Source of the DNA: Verrucomicrobiota bacterium
Lineage (GTDB): Bacteria; Verrucomicrobiota; Verrucomicrobiia; CAIQCK01
NCBI GenBank assembly: GCA_016222825.1
Contig: JACRQF010000012.1
Span: 186,001 to 250,000 of the forward strand
DNA length: 64,000 nt
Direction: 5' to 3'
Shown here: piece after piece, positions 9,213 to 17,722 of the stretch
Numbering within the stretch: the stretch's first letter is position 1
Layout of the letters: every line of letters starts with the position of its first letter
The notes under the pieces: model-generated
What the model was told of the DNA's origin: nothing
Database searches by the model: none
Seen by the model: only the letters and a program-made list of their open reading frames with translations
Program-made: the position numbers and the translations under genes

Positions 9213-9238
9213 AGCTCAGGTTGGAAAACCTGCGCTAC
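9213..9238. repeat. short palindromic repeat
   Basis: CAGGTTGGAAAACCTG at 9217-9232 is nearly palindromic (CAGGTT...AACCTG) and is followed by CGCTAC. It is the third short palindrome in this 570-base intergenic region and looks like a dispersed repeat unit. Confidence 0.4.
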
Positions 9239-9288
9239 GGTGCCGTGCCCAGACGTGATGGTGCCAAGCCGGTGTTCTTCGCGCGGCG

Positions 9289-9315
9289 ACGGCGACGACG
9301 ATGATGATGATGATA
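9289..9315. repeat. trinucleotide run
   Basis: An imperfect run of CGA then TGA triplets ends in five consecutive ATG/TGA units. It lies in non-coding DNA upstream of the FKBP gene and may vary in length between strains. Confidence 0.5.
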
Positions 9316-9517
9316 CCGGTTCGGTTCAGCCTCAACCCTCGGTTATTTCCCTAGGCGGCGGACGGGAAAGCTCCTGATTGCGCGAAGGGCGAGTCTTAGG
9401 GAGAGTATCCCGCATGTTGAGCAGCGAGATTCTGCGAACTCCGAAGTGTGCCCGGCTGTTTCCCCGGATGGACTTGCCGGACGCGCTACAATGAATAGGA
9501 AAAGAAAAGGAACACTT

Positions 9518-10291
9518 ATGAAACTGAAATGGTTGGCCGTGTTGACAATTGGACTTCTGGCTCTTGACGGGAGTGCCGCGGACAAGCCCGTCGTGAAGGA
9601 CGAGAAGGAGAAGATCAGCTACCACGTCGGGGTGGAGATCGCGAAGAACTTGAAGCGACAAGGCATCGAGGTTGAGATGGAATCCGTGCTGCGGGGGTTG
9701 AAGGATGAACTCTCAGCCCAGAAGAGTCTCGCGAACGACGAGGAGCATCGCGCGATCATCAGCGACTTTCAGGTCGAACTGAGGCGCAAGCAGGCCCTGG
9801 CCCTGAAGAAGGCAAGCGAGGAGAACAAGAAGGCGGGCGACGCTTTCCTGGCCGAGAACAAGGCGAAGAAAGACGTGGTGACGCTGCCCAGCGGCCTGCA
9901 ATACAAGATCCTCAAGGCCGGCAACGGCAAGATACCCACGGACACCGACGCCGTGAAGTGCCATTACCGCGGCACGCTCGTCAACGGGACGGAGATTGAC
10001 AGCTCGTATAAGAAGGGACAACCGGCCACTCACCAGATGTCGAGGATCATCCCTGGTTGGAAGGAAGCGCTGAAGCTCATGCCCGAAGGTTCCAAGTGGC
10101 AGCTCGTCGTTCCGCCACAACTCGCCTACGGAGCGCGGGGATTCGCCAATGTCGGTCCGAACGCAACTCTCGTCTTCGAACTGGAGCTTCTTTCCGTGGA
10201 GAAGCCGGCTCCGGCCCCCGCGGCCCCTAAGACGGCGGTAGTCATGCCGCCGGGCTTCTCGCCCGTTCCCGGCCCCAAGCCTGGCAAATAG
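9518..10291 (+). CDS. exported FKBP-type peptidyl-prolyl cis-trans isomerase
   Basis: 257 aa. The ATG at 9518 has AAAAGGAA just upstream and begins a signal peptide (MKLKWLAVLTIGLLALDGSA); the ATG at 9491 would put a basic non-signal segment in front and is less likely. Residues about 25-125 are a charged helical domain like the Mip/FkpA dimerisation region (VEIAKNLKRQGIEVEMESVLRGLKDE). Residues about 130-235 are the FKBP fold (LPSGLQYKILKAGNGK, VKCHYRGTLVNGTEIDSS, IIPGWKEALKLMPEGSKW, LAYGARG). A Pro-rich tail follows. It catalyses proline isomerisation during folding of exported proteins, which fits a genome rich in secreted enzymes. It stands alone. Confidence 0.9.
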   Translation: MKLKWLAVLTIGLLALDGSAADKPVVKDEKEKISYHVGVEIAKNLKRQGIEVEMESVLRGLKDELSAQKSLANDEEHRAIISDFQVELRRKQALALKKASEENKKAGDAFLAENKAKKDVVTLPSGLQYKILKAGNGKIPTDTDAVKCHYRGTLVNGTEIDSSYKKGQPATHQMSRIIPGWKEALKLMPEGSKWQLVVPPQLAYGARGFANVGPNATLVFELELLSVEKPAPAPAAPKTAVVMPPGFSPVPGPKPGK

Positions 10292-10368
10292 CCCTTTCGA
10301 GTCACGAAGCCTGCCCGAATGTTGTGACGAGACGCACGCGTTGTGGGCTGGCTATTCCAGGATGCCGC

Positions 10369-10965
10369 TCACTTTTTGACTTCCGCGATCTTGATGGATT
10401 TGACGCGGTAGCCGCTGCGTTGGGCGAAGAAGGAGAGGGTGAACGGAGGCGTTGCGGTCCATCGCGTGGAGATGGTCTTGTTGTCAACCGTTGCAGAGAG
10501 CGCCTCCGGCGCGGCGCGGACGCAAAAACGGTAGGCGTGGCGGGTTCGGATTCTGAGGTTGTAGTTTTTGGCGCGATACTTCTGTGCTGTGACATCGAAG
10601 ATGCCGAAGGGATAATCGTCGTCCACAGCTACACTGAAGGACGCGTTGGCGGCTCGGAGTTTTACTCCTTTGCCGTCGCTGCTGCCCGTGCTGTCCACGG
10701 TCAACTCAAAAGCGATCTCGAAGAACGCCGGGATGGGATGTCGAAACGCAAACGCCGATTCACGGTCGTTCTGCCGGCGGATGATGAAAGGTGGCTTTAT
10801 GGACCAGTCCGGGTCGTTGCTCGCGTCGTGCCAATCCGCGGGGTCAAGGACCAGTTCGCCGGGACCGAAGGAAAAACCCGCTGCGTTGACGGGAGGCGGG
10901 TTGAGCATGGAAGCCGCAACGAGGAACACGAACGCGGCCACGGTGGGAATCCGTTGTGCCTTCAT
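10369..10965 (-). CDS. secreted protein of unknown function
   Basis: 198 aa from the ATG at 10965, which gives a signal peptide ending at VNAAG. The mature protein is beta-rich with alternating hydrophobic residues (FEIAFELTVD, FSVAVDDDYPFGIFDV, YNLRIRTRHAYRFCVRA, FTLSFFAQRSGYRVKSIKIAEV), which suggests a concanavalin-like or carbohydrate-binding jelly roll. No catalytic motif can be named. It is oriented like the following secreted glycosidase genes but has no copy of their upstream element. Confidence 0.55.
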   Translation of the reverse strand: MKAQRIPTVAAFVFLVAASMLNPPPVNAAGFSFGPGELVLDPADWHDASNDPDWSIKPPFIIRRQNDRESAFAFRHPIPAFFEIAFELTVDSTGSSDGKGVKLRAANASFSVAVDDDYPFGIFDVTAQKYRAKNYNLRIRTRHAYRFCVRAAPEALSATVDNKTISTRWTATPPFTLSFFAQRSGYRVKSIKIAEVKK

Positions 10966-11030
10966 GGGGCCGGATTCTGCGCCGATTAGAACGCGCGTCA
11001 AGCACGAAGGTGGATGGGTTGCCCGCCCAC

Positions 11031-12485
11031 CTACTTTAACACCAGACTCTTATTGGCGATGAGCGTCGGCGCGTCATAGACGGGGATGTCTTTGAAGGTC
11101 AGCTTCTCGCCGTCGCGCGCGATCTTCTCCGCCGGAATCTCGTGAATACCGCCGGTGATCAGGTCTACCCAGACCGGCTCGGTGAAGGTGTCTTTGGCGA
11201 TGGTGAACGTCGCGGGGACGGTGTCGTTCTGGTTGGAGGGCACGGCGCTCTTGTCCCAGAACACCAGCACTTGCTGGCCGCTCTTCTTGTTCTTGTAGGC
11301 GAAGAATGCCGTCGCTTTCTCACACTGGACTTCGCACGGATAATCCGGCACGCGCTCCAGCGTATCGTCGAAGACTGCGACAACGTTTTGCACGGCGTAG
11401 TAGGCCATCTTCACCTTGAGCAGACGGTATTGCTTGTCGGTCTTCACCAAGCCGTAGCGGTCCATGTCGCCGAGCTGGTAGCCGTCCCAACGGTTATAGT
11501 CGAGGTCCGCCATGGAAAAGACGAGCGACTCAACGTCGTGGCCGAGGTCGCCGAGCATGCGGCGGAGGTTCCACTTCGACTGCGTCAACTCGGTCCACGG
11601 GTATTTGCTGAGCGCGCCGCCGAGGCAGAACTCCGACTGCGTGCCAGCCTCGCCCTGCCAGAGTTTGATCGTGGGGGCGTGTTCTTGGAAGAGCGCCTTT
11701 AGCTTCGCGACCTCTTCGTAATGCTTCTCGTCGGGATTGCGCGTGTAGGCGTGGTAGATGAACCACGTGAAGAGCGACTGTTTCTGCTTCTCCGCGACGT
11801 GTTTCACCCAGCCTTCCGCATATTTCAGCGCTGGAGAGTTCAGCACGCCGCCCGCGATGCGCGCGTCGGGAATCACGCGCTTGATGATCTCGGCCGTGCG
11901 AATGTTGAAGTCGGCGGTCAGTTCGGGCGTGTGCGCCTTGTTGTTGTTAGGCTCGTTCCACATCTCCCAGTCGCGCACCTTGCCTTTGTAGCGTGTCGCC
12001 ATCGCCTCGACCCACTTGTCCCATGCCGCGAACGCCTCCTCGGAAGTCGGGAAGCCGCCCGACAAATGCCGGCTGCCGCCGCCGGAATAGATCGGGTTGC
12101 CGTAGTTGGTCTGAAGGAGAATCTCCAACCCGCGGCTGCACGCGTCGTCAATGATGCGGTCGAGCCAGCGCCAATCGTATTTGCCTTGGTCGCGTTCGCA
12201 CTTGGCCCAGCCGCCTTGGAGCCGGATTTTCTTGATGCCGAGCGGCACGAGATAGTCCTTGTAGGAATCCCAATTGGTGAAATCGCGGTCGAGCGTCTCG
12301 CAGCCGATGGACCAGTTCTGGCCCGCGATCTCGCCGACGCTGCGGGGCTTGATGGTGTCGACGCGCTTCATTTGCGGATCAAGCGTCGTCTGCACCCGCG
12401 TTTCGGAAGTGTCTATGATTTGGGCCGAAGTTCCGGTGGCGAGCGCAAGTATCGCCGCCATCATCCATGCGGTGTTGTGTTTCAT
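11031..12485 (-). CDS. secreted glycoside hydrolase, clan GH-A (GH39/GH5-like)
   Basis: 484 aa. The ATG at 12485 follows TTTGGAGCACCGAC, a good ribosome site, and starts a signal peptide cleaved near residue 21. The barrel shows the two clan GH-A catalytic glutamates: E178 in DWEMWNEPN (acid/base) and E279 in LWQGEAGTQ (nucleophile). The spacing of about 100 residues fits GH-A retaining enzymes, and the WNEPN block is reminiscent of GH39 beta-xylosidases. A C-terminal beta-sandwich follows from about 390. It probably cleaves plant or microbial polysaccharide fragments. Its upstream region carries the conserved element shared with other glycosidase genes here. Confidence 0.75.
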   Translation of the reverse strand: MKHNTAWMMAAILALATGTSAQIIDTSETRVQTTLDPQMKRVDTIKPRSVGEIAGQNWSIGCETLDRDFTNWDSYKDYLVPLGIKKIRLQGGWAKCERDQGKYDWRWLDRIIDDACSRGLEILLQTNYGNPIYSGGGSRHLSGGFPTSEEAFAAWDKWVEAMATRYKGKVRDWEMWNEPNNNKAHTPELTADFNIRTAEIIKRVIPDARIAGGVLNSPALKYAEGWVKHVAEKQKQSLFTWFIYHAYTRNPDEKHYEEVAKLKALFQEHAPTIKLWQGEAGTQSEFCLGGALSKYPWTELTQSKWNLRRMLGDLGHDVESLVFSMADLDYNRWDGYQLGDMDRYGLVKTDKQYRLLKVKMAYYAVQNVVAVFDDTLERVPDYPCEVQCEKATAFFAYKNKKSGQQVLVFWDKSAVPSNQNDTVPATFTIAKDTFTEPVWVDLITGGIHEIPAEKIARDGEKLTFKDIPVYDAPTLIANKSLVLK

Positions 12486-12509
12486 GTCGGTGCTCCAAAT
12501 GTTGGCGCG

Positions 12510-12573
12510 AGTATGCAACGCGCCAGCCTCGCGGTAAATGGACAAGAATCGCGTCGGTGTGGACGTGGTTAGC
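12510..12573 (-). promoter_or_regulatory. shared glycosidase upstream element, copy 1
   Basis: On the minus strand a conserved block of about 40 bases (12573-12533) contains GACGCGATTCTTGTC and ends TTTACC. After 17 bases comes CATACT (12515-12510). TTTACC-17-CATACT resembles a -35/-10 pair, which would place the block where an activator binds. The ATG of the downstream glycosidase at 12485 is 24 bases beyond CATACT, leaving room for its ribosome site. Copies 2 and 3 have identical spacing. Confidence 0.6.
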
Positions 12574-12596
12574 GGATGGAGCGCGAGGCGGTCAGT

Positions 12597-14840
12597 TTAC
12601 TTCGCTTCGATGAGCACGACGCGGTCAACGAAGATGGCGTCCAGTTCGGGACTGTGTCCGTGGGCGAACCAGAAGTAGGCGCCGGGGACGAAGTCAATGG
12701 TGCCCAGATCAATCCACCGGAACTTCTTGTCGAACGAGCCGTCTTCGGTCGCGAAATCCTTCGCATTGAGCACCATGGTCTTGAGCGATTTCTTGCCCTG
12801 CGCGTCATAGACGCCCCACGAACCGAGTTTGCCTTTCTTGATGGTTCCCTCGCAGCGCAGCGAGGCGAGGATGCGGTATTTCCCGCGAACCGGCGGGGTG
12901 CAACTGGTGTTCCAGTCAACCTTCGTTCCCATGCGGACGCTCTTGCCGTTCCAGGCTTGGGGATCGCTGACGACCGTCGCAGCATCGCGGAAGTTGCGGA
13001 ACGACAAGGCGTCGAAGACGAGCCAACTGTCTTCCGGCAGACCCTTGCACATGTCGGGCGGTTTGCTTTGCGCGAGGAAGCCCGCCCTCAGGCCTTCCAG
13101 ATACACGCCGAGATTCTTCTCCTGCGAAATGACCGCCGCCTTCGTCTTGAATCGTTTGCAGAGCTGCGCGAACTCCTCCGCCGCCTTGAGCGGGTCTTTC
13201 GGGCCGAGGAACGGCATCTTCTTCTCCCTCGCCTCGCAGCGGAGCGGGTAGTATCGGCTCAGCCAGACGTGATCCACGCCCATCCTGGACTTGCGCAGCC
13301 GGCGCAGTTCCGGGGAATCGGGGCCGCAGACTTTCGTCGCCGTCTCGACGGCCTTGTTCATGACTTCGGTGACCTGATTGAGCGTCGCCAAATCAATCCA
13401 CTTCGCCGAGTTCATGCCGAAGCAGCCGAGGTAAATCTTCGCCTTCTCCGCCCGGGCGATGAGGATGTCCCAATACTGCTTGATGAGCGGGGCGACCGCT
13501 TCGCCGTAGTAGCCGCGCAGGAACTCGGCAATCAGCTTGTTGCTGTCGAGGCGCGGGTCCCACATCACGCGCAGGAGCAGCCAGTTCTTCAGTTCGCAGA
13601 AGTCGTCGCCTTCGCCCTCTTCAAACAGGCCGATGGCGCCGTGCTTGATGAAATAGCGGACGTTCGGAGCGAGCACGCGCAGGTTGGGATGCGGCCCCAG
13701 ATAGTCGTTGTAGTTGGTCGTGTAATCCCAGACGAACAGGTGCTTGGCCAGCTTGCTCCAGCCTTCCATGTCCGCGGCGAACTTCCGGTTCTGCGGGCCG
13801 TCGAGCGGCTGGATGTAGGAGCATTCAATGGTGCAAAGGCGGATCAAGACGTTGTCGCGCGGCTTGAGGGTCTTGGGCGGCTTGCGCGTGTATTGATACG
13901 CCAGCGATTCGACCAGAACGTCCGGGAACTCCTTCTCGACCGCCTCGGCCACTTTGTTGAGCATCAAGACGAGCGTGCCCGCGTGGCTTTCCTCCGCGTC
14001 GTCTATCGCCTTGCACTTGGCGCAGGTGCAGAAGCCGTGCCAGTCGTTCTGCGAGACGTCAATCATCTTTGCATCGGGATTCTTCCGCAGCGTCTCCAGC
14101 ACGTTCTTGATCAACTCCCGCGTCATCTCCTCGTTGGTCAGGCAAAGCTGCGCGTGCTCGTGTTTGCGTTTACCGTTGATCTCCGAATACCACTCCGGAT
14201 GCGCGTCGAAATACTTTTCGGGCGGCAGATACTTGTAGAACGAGTGGACGAAGTTGATGATCCGCACCGCCCCGCCGTATTCCGGGGCGATGCCGCCGTT
14301 GCCCTTCATGCGGGCGGAGAAAACACCCGGCTGGGCGTCCCGATGATACATCTCCCGCGACACCATCTGCGGCGCGTAGGAGACGCGCAGACTGTCCGCG
14401 ACGAGCAGCCGTGGCTTCTTCGGGATGAACGTGTCTTCGGGCGTCCACCAGCGAACACCGACGACATCCTGCAGGAACGAATAGACCGCATACAGGCAGC
14501 CACGCCTCTGATGCCCCGCCAGGATCAGGTTCCCGCGGTCCATCTTGATCAGGATTTCGTCGAACTTGTAGTTCTTCTTCGACGCCTTCGCCGTGTTGCC
14601 AACGAAGATCAACGACTTCCCGCCGGTGGGCGCGTCCTTTTCAGCAATCGTCGGGAACTCCGCCCCGGTGACGAGCTTCAGGTGATCGGCCAACTCGCGC
14701 GCGGCTGTCTTCTCGACCATCGTCGGCTCGTCGGGCAGAACGATCTTCCAACGGGTCGCGCCGTCCCTCGCCAGTTCGGCGGAGTGCAAGTCGGTCAGCA
14801 ACAACAGGAGACAGAACAACGGAAGGAAGGATATTTTCAT
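12597..14840 (-). CDS. secreted DUF4838 protein (alpha-glucuronidase-like N-domain)
   Basis: 747 aa from the ATG at 14840, with a signal peptide (FLPLFCLLLLLTDLHSAE). Residues about 20-140 resemble the alpha-glucuronidase/hexosaminidase N-terminal domain (TAARELADHLKLVTGAEFP, then GCLYAVYSFLQDVVGVRWW). Residues about 200-480 are the DUF4838 core, with HPEWYSEINGKR, VSQNDWHGFCTCAKCKA and ALAYQYTRKPP-like segments; the CxCxxC cluster may bind a metal. The last ~180 residues are a beta-sandwich (PGAYFWFAHGHSPELDAIFVD). DUF4838 proteins occur in polysaccharide-degrading gene sets but the reaction is not established. A diverged copy of the shared upstream element precedes it. Confidence 0.7.
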   Translation of the reverse strand: MKISFLPLFCLLLLLTDLHSAELARDGATRWKIVLPDEPTMVEKTAARELADHLKLVTGAEFPTIAEKDAPTGGKSLIFVGNTAKASKKNYKFDEILIKMDRGNLILAGHQRRGCLYAVYSFLQDVVGVRWWTPEDTFIPKKPRLLVADSLRVSYAPQMVSREMYHRDAQPGVFSARMKGNGGIAPEYGGAVRIINFVHSFYKYLPPEKYFDAHPEWYSEINGKRKHEHAQLCLTNEEMTRELIKNVLETLRKNPDAKMIDVSQNDWHGFCTCAKCKAIDDAEESHAGTLVLMLNKVAEAVEKEFPDVLVESLAYQYTRKPPKTLKPRDNVLIRLCTIECSYIQPLDGPQNRKFAADMEGWSKLAKHLFVWDYTTNYNDYLGPHPNLRVLAPNVRYFIKHGAIGLFEEGEGDDFCELKNWLLLRVMWDPRLDSNKLIAEFLRGYYGEAVAPLIKQYWDILIARAEKAKIYLGCFGMNSAKWIDLATLNQVTEVMNKAVETATKVCGPDSPELRRLRKSRMGVDHVWLSRYYPLRCEAREKKMPFLGPKDPLKAAEEFAQLCKRFKTKAAVISQEKNLGVYLEGLRAGFLAQSKPPDMCKGLPEDSWLVFDALSFRNFRDAATVVSDPQAWNGKSVRMGTKVDWNTSCTPPVRGKYRILASLRCEGTIKKGKLGSWGVYDAQGKKSLKTMVLNAKDFATEDGSFDKKFRWIDLGTIDFVPGAYFWFAHGHSPELDAIFVDRVVLIEAK

Positions 14841-14860
14841 GGCTCGTCTTTGAGTCGCAG

Positions 14861-14923
14861 ACTCTACCAGATTCGACAGACCCGTGGTAATGAACAAATA
14901 TCGCGTCTGTGTGTATGCGGGCG
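14861..14923 (-). promoter_or_regulatory. shared glycosidase upstream element, copy 4 (diverged)
   Basis: Minus strand. The block is recognisable as GACGCGATATTTGTTC followed by ATTACC (ending 14886), after a CCGCATACACACA stretch equivalent to CCGCATCCACACC in the better copies. The -10-like TAGAGT (14866-14861) is 19 rather than 17 bases further on. The downstream DUF4838 gene starts at 14840. It is weaker than copies 1-3 and is listed as probable. Confidence 0.4.
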
Positions 14924-15086
14924 CGAGGATGACTCGCTGACTTCACCGACCACCGCAAAACCTCCGTGACCAGCCGATAATCGGCAACGAATCCATCAAG
15001 AATCAGGCACTGACCCCGATGATTTGGAGAGAAGCCGAACAAGGCTTGCGGTCTCTTGAGCCCACGTGAAACACTTCCATTCAATC

Positions 15087-16292
15087 ATGAAGATTCACAC
15101 TCTGAAGCTCAATTCGCAGGCCAGCATGCTCACGACGGCACTGCTTGCCTATGGCACCACGGCTTGGTCTGCCGATTTGCCTACGCTCAGGGATGCTTTC
15201 AAGGATCATTTCCTCGTGGGCACGGCCATCAACCGCGCCGTCACAACGGGACGGGGTTTCCGCCGGAGTTCCGAGCAGGTCAACACGGACATTGCTCTGG
15301 TCAAGGCGCAGTTCAACCAGGTTGTCGCCGAGAACGAAATGAAATGGGATTCCCTTCACCCGCGGCCCGGCGCGGACGGCTATGATTTCCGCGCTGCCGA
15401 CGCTTTCGTGAGCTTCGGCCTGAACAACAACATGTATCTGGTCGGGCACACGCTCGTCTGGCACTCCCAGACGCCCCACTGGGTGTTCGCCGGCACGAAC
15501 CCGCCGCCGAACACCGCCAGCGCCGCGCCCGGCACCAACCGCTTTGGCCGATACAACGGACCACGCGCGTCGCGCGAAGAGTTGCTCCAGCGGATGCGCG
15601 ATCACATTCACACCGTCGTCGGCCGCTACAAGGGCAAGATCAAGGTCTGGGATGTCGTCAACGAGGCGCTCTCCGACGGCGGCACCAACACCCTGCGGAC
15701 CTCGCTCTGGACGGAAATCATCGGCCCGGACTTCATCGCCAAGGCGTTCCAATACGCCCACGAAGCGGACCCGGACGCGATCCTCCGCTACAACGACTAC
15801 GGATTGGAAAGCTCCGCCAAGCGCCGCAAGCTCATCGCGCTGATCCAGTCGTTGCAGGCGCAGAAAGTGCCCGTCCACGCCATCGGCTCGCAGACGCACG
15901 TGAGCGTGGCGTGGCCGAGTTTTGCGGAGATGGATCGGGCGCTGACGGAGATGGCCACGCTCGGGTTGCCCATCCACATCACGGAACTCGACGTCAACAG
16001 CGCGGAAGGCGGCCAGCGCAGTTTCGGGGCGGACATCGCCAACAACGCCGCGACCACCCAAGGCGGCCTGGTCAGCGACGCCGACCGCAAACTGGCCGAG
16101 GCGTATGCGGGCCTCTTCCGGGCCTTCTTGAAACACGACCCACAGGTGAAGATGGTCACGTTCTGGGGGCCGAATGACGCGAACTCCTGGCGCGCCAATG
16201 GCAAACCGCTGCTCTTCGACGGCAACAGCCAACCCAAGCCCGCCTTCCATGCCGTCCTCGCGGAGGCGAAGAGAGCCGCCGCAGCAAAGTAG
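15087..16292 (+). CDS. secreted GH10 endo-1,4-beta-xylanase
   Basis: 401 aa. The ATG at 15087 begins a cleavable signal (ending TTAWSAD); a GTG at 15066 is possible but adds no function. GH10 hallmarks are all present: VVAENEMKWDSLHP, GHTLVWHSQTPHW, WDVVNEALSD with acid/base E193, and LPIHITELDVN with nucleophile E300, followed by VTFWGPNDANSW. The length fits a single-domain xylanase with no carbohydrate-binding module. It hydrolyses internal xylan linkages outside the cytoplasm. The upstream 250 bases contain only the divergent DUF4838 element; no copy of the element faces this gene. Confidence 0.93.
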   Translation: MKIHTLKLNSQASMLTTALLAYGTTAWSADLPTLRDAFKDHFLVGTAINRAVTTGRGFRRSSEQVNTDIALVKAQFNQVVAENEMKWDSLHPRPGADGYDFRAADAFVSFGLNNNMYLVGHTLVWHSQTPHWVFAGTNPPPNTASAAPGTNRFGRYNGPRASREELLQRMRDHIHTVVGRYKGKIKVWDVVNEALSDGGTNTLRTSLWTEIIGPDFIAKAFQYAHEADPDAILRYNDYGLESSAKRRKLIALIQSLQAQKVPVHAIGSQTHVSVAWPSFAEMDRALTEMATLGLPIHITELDVNSAEGGQRSFGADIANNAATTQGGLVSDADRKLAEAYAGLFRAFLKHDPQVKMVTFWGPNDANSWRANGKPLLFDGNSQPKPAFHAVLAEAKRAAAAK

Positions 16293-16451
16293 CTGCCCAA
16301 CATCTCAGACCAACTCCAAGAGGGTCGCATCGCCCTGCCTCACGTCAATGAAATGCGCGGTCATGCGCAGCTCGGCCCATGCGGTCGTCGCGAGGGCAAC
16401 AACCGCAACGAGCCAAGTGCACCGAGAGAAGATCCCGATACGTTTCACGTT

Positions 16452-16637
16452 CTATCCTCCGGGTGGTCTTCGCATCGCGGTAATCAATTCGTCGAGTTTA
16501 TTCGCCACGGTCTGCAATTCTGTTTGTGTTGGAGGGTCGCTGACGGTGAGGCCGAGCAGTTGAACGCCGTTGCAGTTAGTCGGCGTGCCGCCGATGGCGA
16601 AGCTGAGATCGGCCGCGCCGACCTCAGCCGGGCAGCC
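16452..16637 (-). pseudogene. gene 3'-end remnant downstream of hicA copy 1
   Basis: An open frame with no plausible start encodes FAIGGTPTNCNGVQLLGL followed by TELQTVANKLDELITAMRR and a TAG stop. A related tail, LQTVANKLNELISTLRR, ends a second fragment at 17124. The two copies flank the first HicBA module, so this looks like the end of a gene that was cut and duplicated. The original function is unknown. The rest of 16293-16452 shows nothing recognisable. Confidence 0.4.
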
Positions 16638-16867
16638 TAGAATTTCCTGAAATAGAAGTCGTCACGGCTCAGGCCGAGGTCTTCGATGATGTCCGCGATG
16701 ATCCCCCGCGGCACGTCGCCGGGATGCCACGCGAAGGTGATGAGGCGGTCGGGTTGAAAAGGATTTGAGTAGTGGCGGTGGCTGCCGCTGGTGCGGAGCA
16801 ATTCGCAGCCAATCTCCCGAAGGCGGCGCTCCAACTGGCGGCAGTTGAGCGAGGGGTATTTGCCCAT
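16637..16867 (-). CDS. hicA: HicA-family toxin (mRNA interferase), copy 1
   Basis: 76 aa. HicA/YcfA double-stranded-RNA-binding-like fold: LNCRQLERRLREIGCELLRTSGSHRHY with the conserved GSH (catalytic His), then the beta-hairpin and the usual C-terminal motif PGDVPRGIIADIIEDLGLSRDDF. It cleaves mRNA when released from its antitoxin. It follows the antitoxin gene by three bases in a HicB-HicA order. The sequence is only distantly related to copy 2, so the modules were acquired separately rather than by recent duplication. Confidence 0.85.
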   Translation of the reverse strand: MGKYPSLNCRQLERRLREIGCELLRTSGSHRHYSNPFQPDRLITFAWHPGDVPRGIIADIIEDLGLSRDDFYFRKF

Positions 16868-16870
16868 GTC

Positions 16871-17089
16871 TCAGGCGGCCAACACGAACTTGTCGCGGAA
16901 GGCCGGTGGAATGGGCCGTCCCGTCTCCATCAATGCCTCCAGATGGGCCTTGGCCGCCTGCTGAAAACGGAGCAACGCCTCGCCCCGGTCGCGCCCGTGC
17001 GCGTGGCAGCCGGGCAACAAGGCGGACTTGGCAATCCACACGCCGTCTTCGTCGCGGCGCGTCTGAATCTTGGCAAGTGGAACAATCAT
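16871..17089 (-). CDS. hicB: HicB-family antitoxin, copy 1
   Basis: 72 aa. Partial RNase-H-like HicB fold: a first strand IVPLAKIQTRRDEDGVWIAKSALLPGCHAHGRDRGEAL, then a helix ALLRFQQAAKAHLEALMETG. HicB normally starts with a sensing beta-sheet and the pattern of a glycine/cysteine turn followed by a helix; both are seen. There is no room for a C-terminal DNA-binding RHH or HTH domain, so autoregulation may be weak or need another factor. It is upstream of hicA, the order of the HicBA type. Confidence 0.75.
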   Translation of the reverse strand: MIVPLAKIQTRRDEDGVWIAKSALLPGCHAHGRDRGEALLRFQQAAKAHLEALMETGRPIPPAFRDKFVLAA

Positions 17090-17123
17090 GACATGCAGAC
17101 CATATCCGTTCGTGTGAATACGG

Positions 17124-17213
17124 TCAATGCAAGGCTGACAATACTCTCCTCAGCGTGCTGATCAACTCGTTCAACTTGTTCGCGACGGTCTGCAAGTCCG
17201 CGAGCGTTGGCAG
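17124..17213 (-). pseudogene. second gene-tail remnant
   Basis: The frame reads LPTLADLQTVANKLNELISTLRR and ends at a TGA at 17124-17126. It shares LQTVANKL-ELI with the remnant at 16452. It lies directly behind the stop of the duplicated hydrolase tail and in front of hicB copy 1. No start or ribosome site is visible. Confidence 0.35.
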
Positions 17214-17214
17214 A

Positions 17215-17392
17215 TCACAAGGGCTTTCGTTTTGTGACCCAGTCCCAGCGGACGGCGGCTTGCTTCTGCAAGGGGTCGAGGTCTTCGGCTTGGAGGCAGC
17301 CTTGTTTGATGAGTTGCTGCAGGGCCTCGGTCACGCGCGCCAGCCAGGCTTCCTTGGAAGCGTAACGCCCGTCGAGCGACGGACGCGGGTCG
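17215..17392 (-). pseudogene. duplicated 3' end of the alpha/beta-hydrolase gene
   Basis: Bases 17209-17392 match 17950-18133 over exactly 184 positions without gaps and with about nine substitutions. The frame is open and ends in VRWDWVTKRKPL like the intact gene. Upstream of 17392 the similarity ends abruptly, so this is a severed tail, not a gene. The second HicBA module sits between the two copies. Confidence 0.8.
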
Positions 17393-17512
17393 TTGAAGTC
17401 GCCGGTGAACGGGCCGTCATTCGCAGGATTCCTCAGTCTATCTGGCTGAGATGCGGGAGCGCGGCTCACGCCAGCGTTGAAAAGCCGGAGCCGGTGAGGC
17501 AGAGTGTGGCAC

Positions 17513-17722
17513 ATGAGAACGATTCACGCGGTTTTCCAGAACGACGGCAAGTGGTTTATCGCACGGTGTCTCGACCTGCCGGTGACGACGCAGGGCAAGA
17601 CGCTGGCCGCGGCGAAGAAGAATCTCTTGGAGGCGGTCGAGCTTTATATTGAAACTTGGGGCGAGCCGGAGGGCAAGCCCGCCAAGGAAGTCTATCTCAC
17701 GAGCATGGAAGTGGCCGCATGA
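17513..17722 (+). CDS. hicB: HicB-family antitoxin, copy 2
   Basis: 69 aa from the ATG at 17513 (MRTIHAVFQNDGKWFIARC). The pattern I-H-A-V-F-x-x-D-G-K-W-F-I-A-R-C-L-D-L-P-V-T-T-Q-G-K-T is the HicB sensing sheet (GxWIAxCLDLPVxTQG). It is followed by an amphipathic helix AAAKKNLLEAVELYIETWG. It lacks a DNA-binding domain like copy 1. It overlaps hicA copy 2 by ATGA, so both are translated together and the pair is oppositely oriented to copy 1. Confidence 0.88.
   Translation: MRTIHAVFQNDGKWFIARCLDLPVTTQGKTLAAAKKNLLEAVELYIETWGEPEGKPAKEVYLTSMEVAA

Noticed and set aside
12510..12550. TTGTCC as the -35 box of the shared element
   Set aside because: It would be 24 bases from CATACT, too far; TTTACC is 17 bases away and keeps that spacing in three copies.
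12576..14969. A very long open frame on the plus strand across the DUF4838 gene
   Set aside because: It is the antisense shadow of a GC-rich gene; the minus frame has a signal peptide and family motifs, and the plus frame has only Arg/Leu/Val-rich filler.
16353..16640. A plus-strand gene between the xylanase and hicA
   Set aside because: The plus frame has no motif; the minus frame carries a recognisable tail related to a second fragment.
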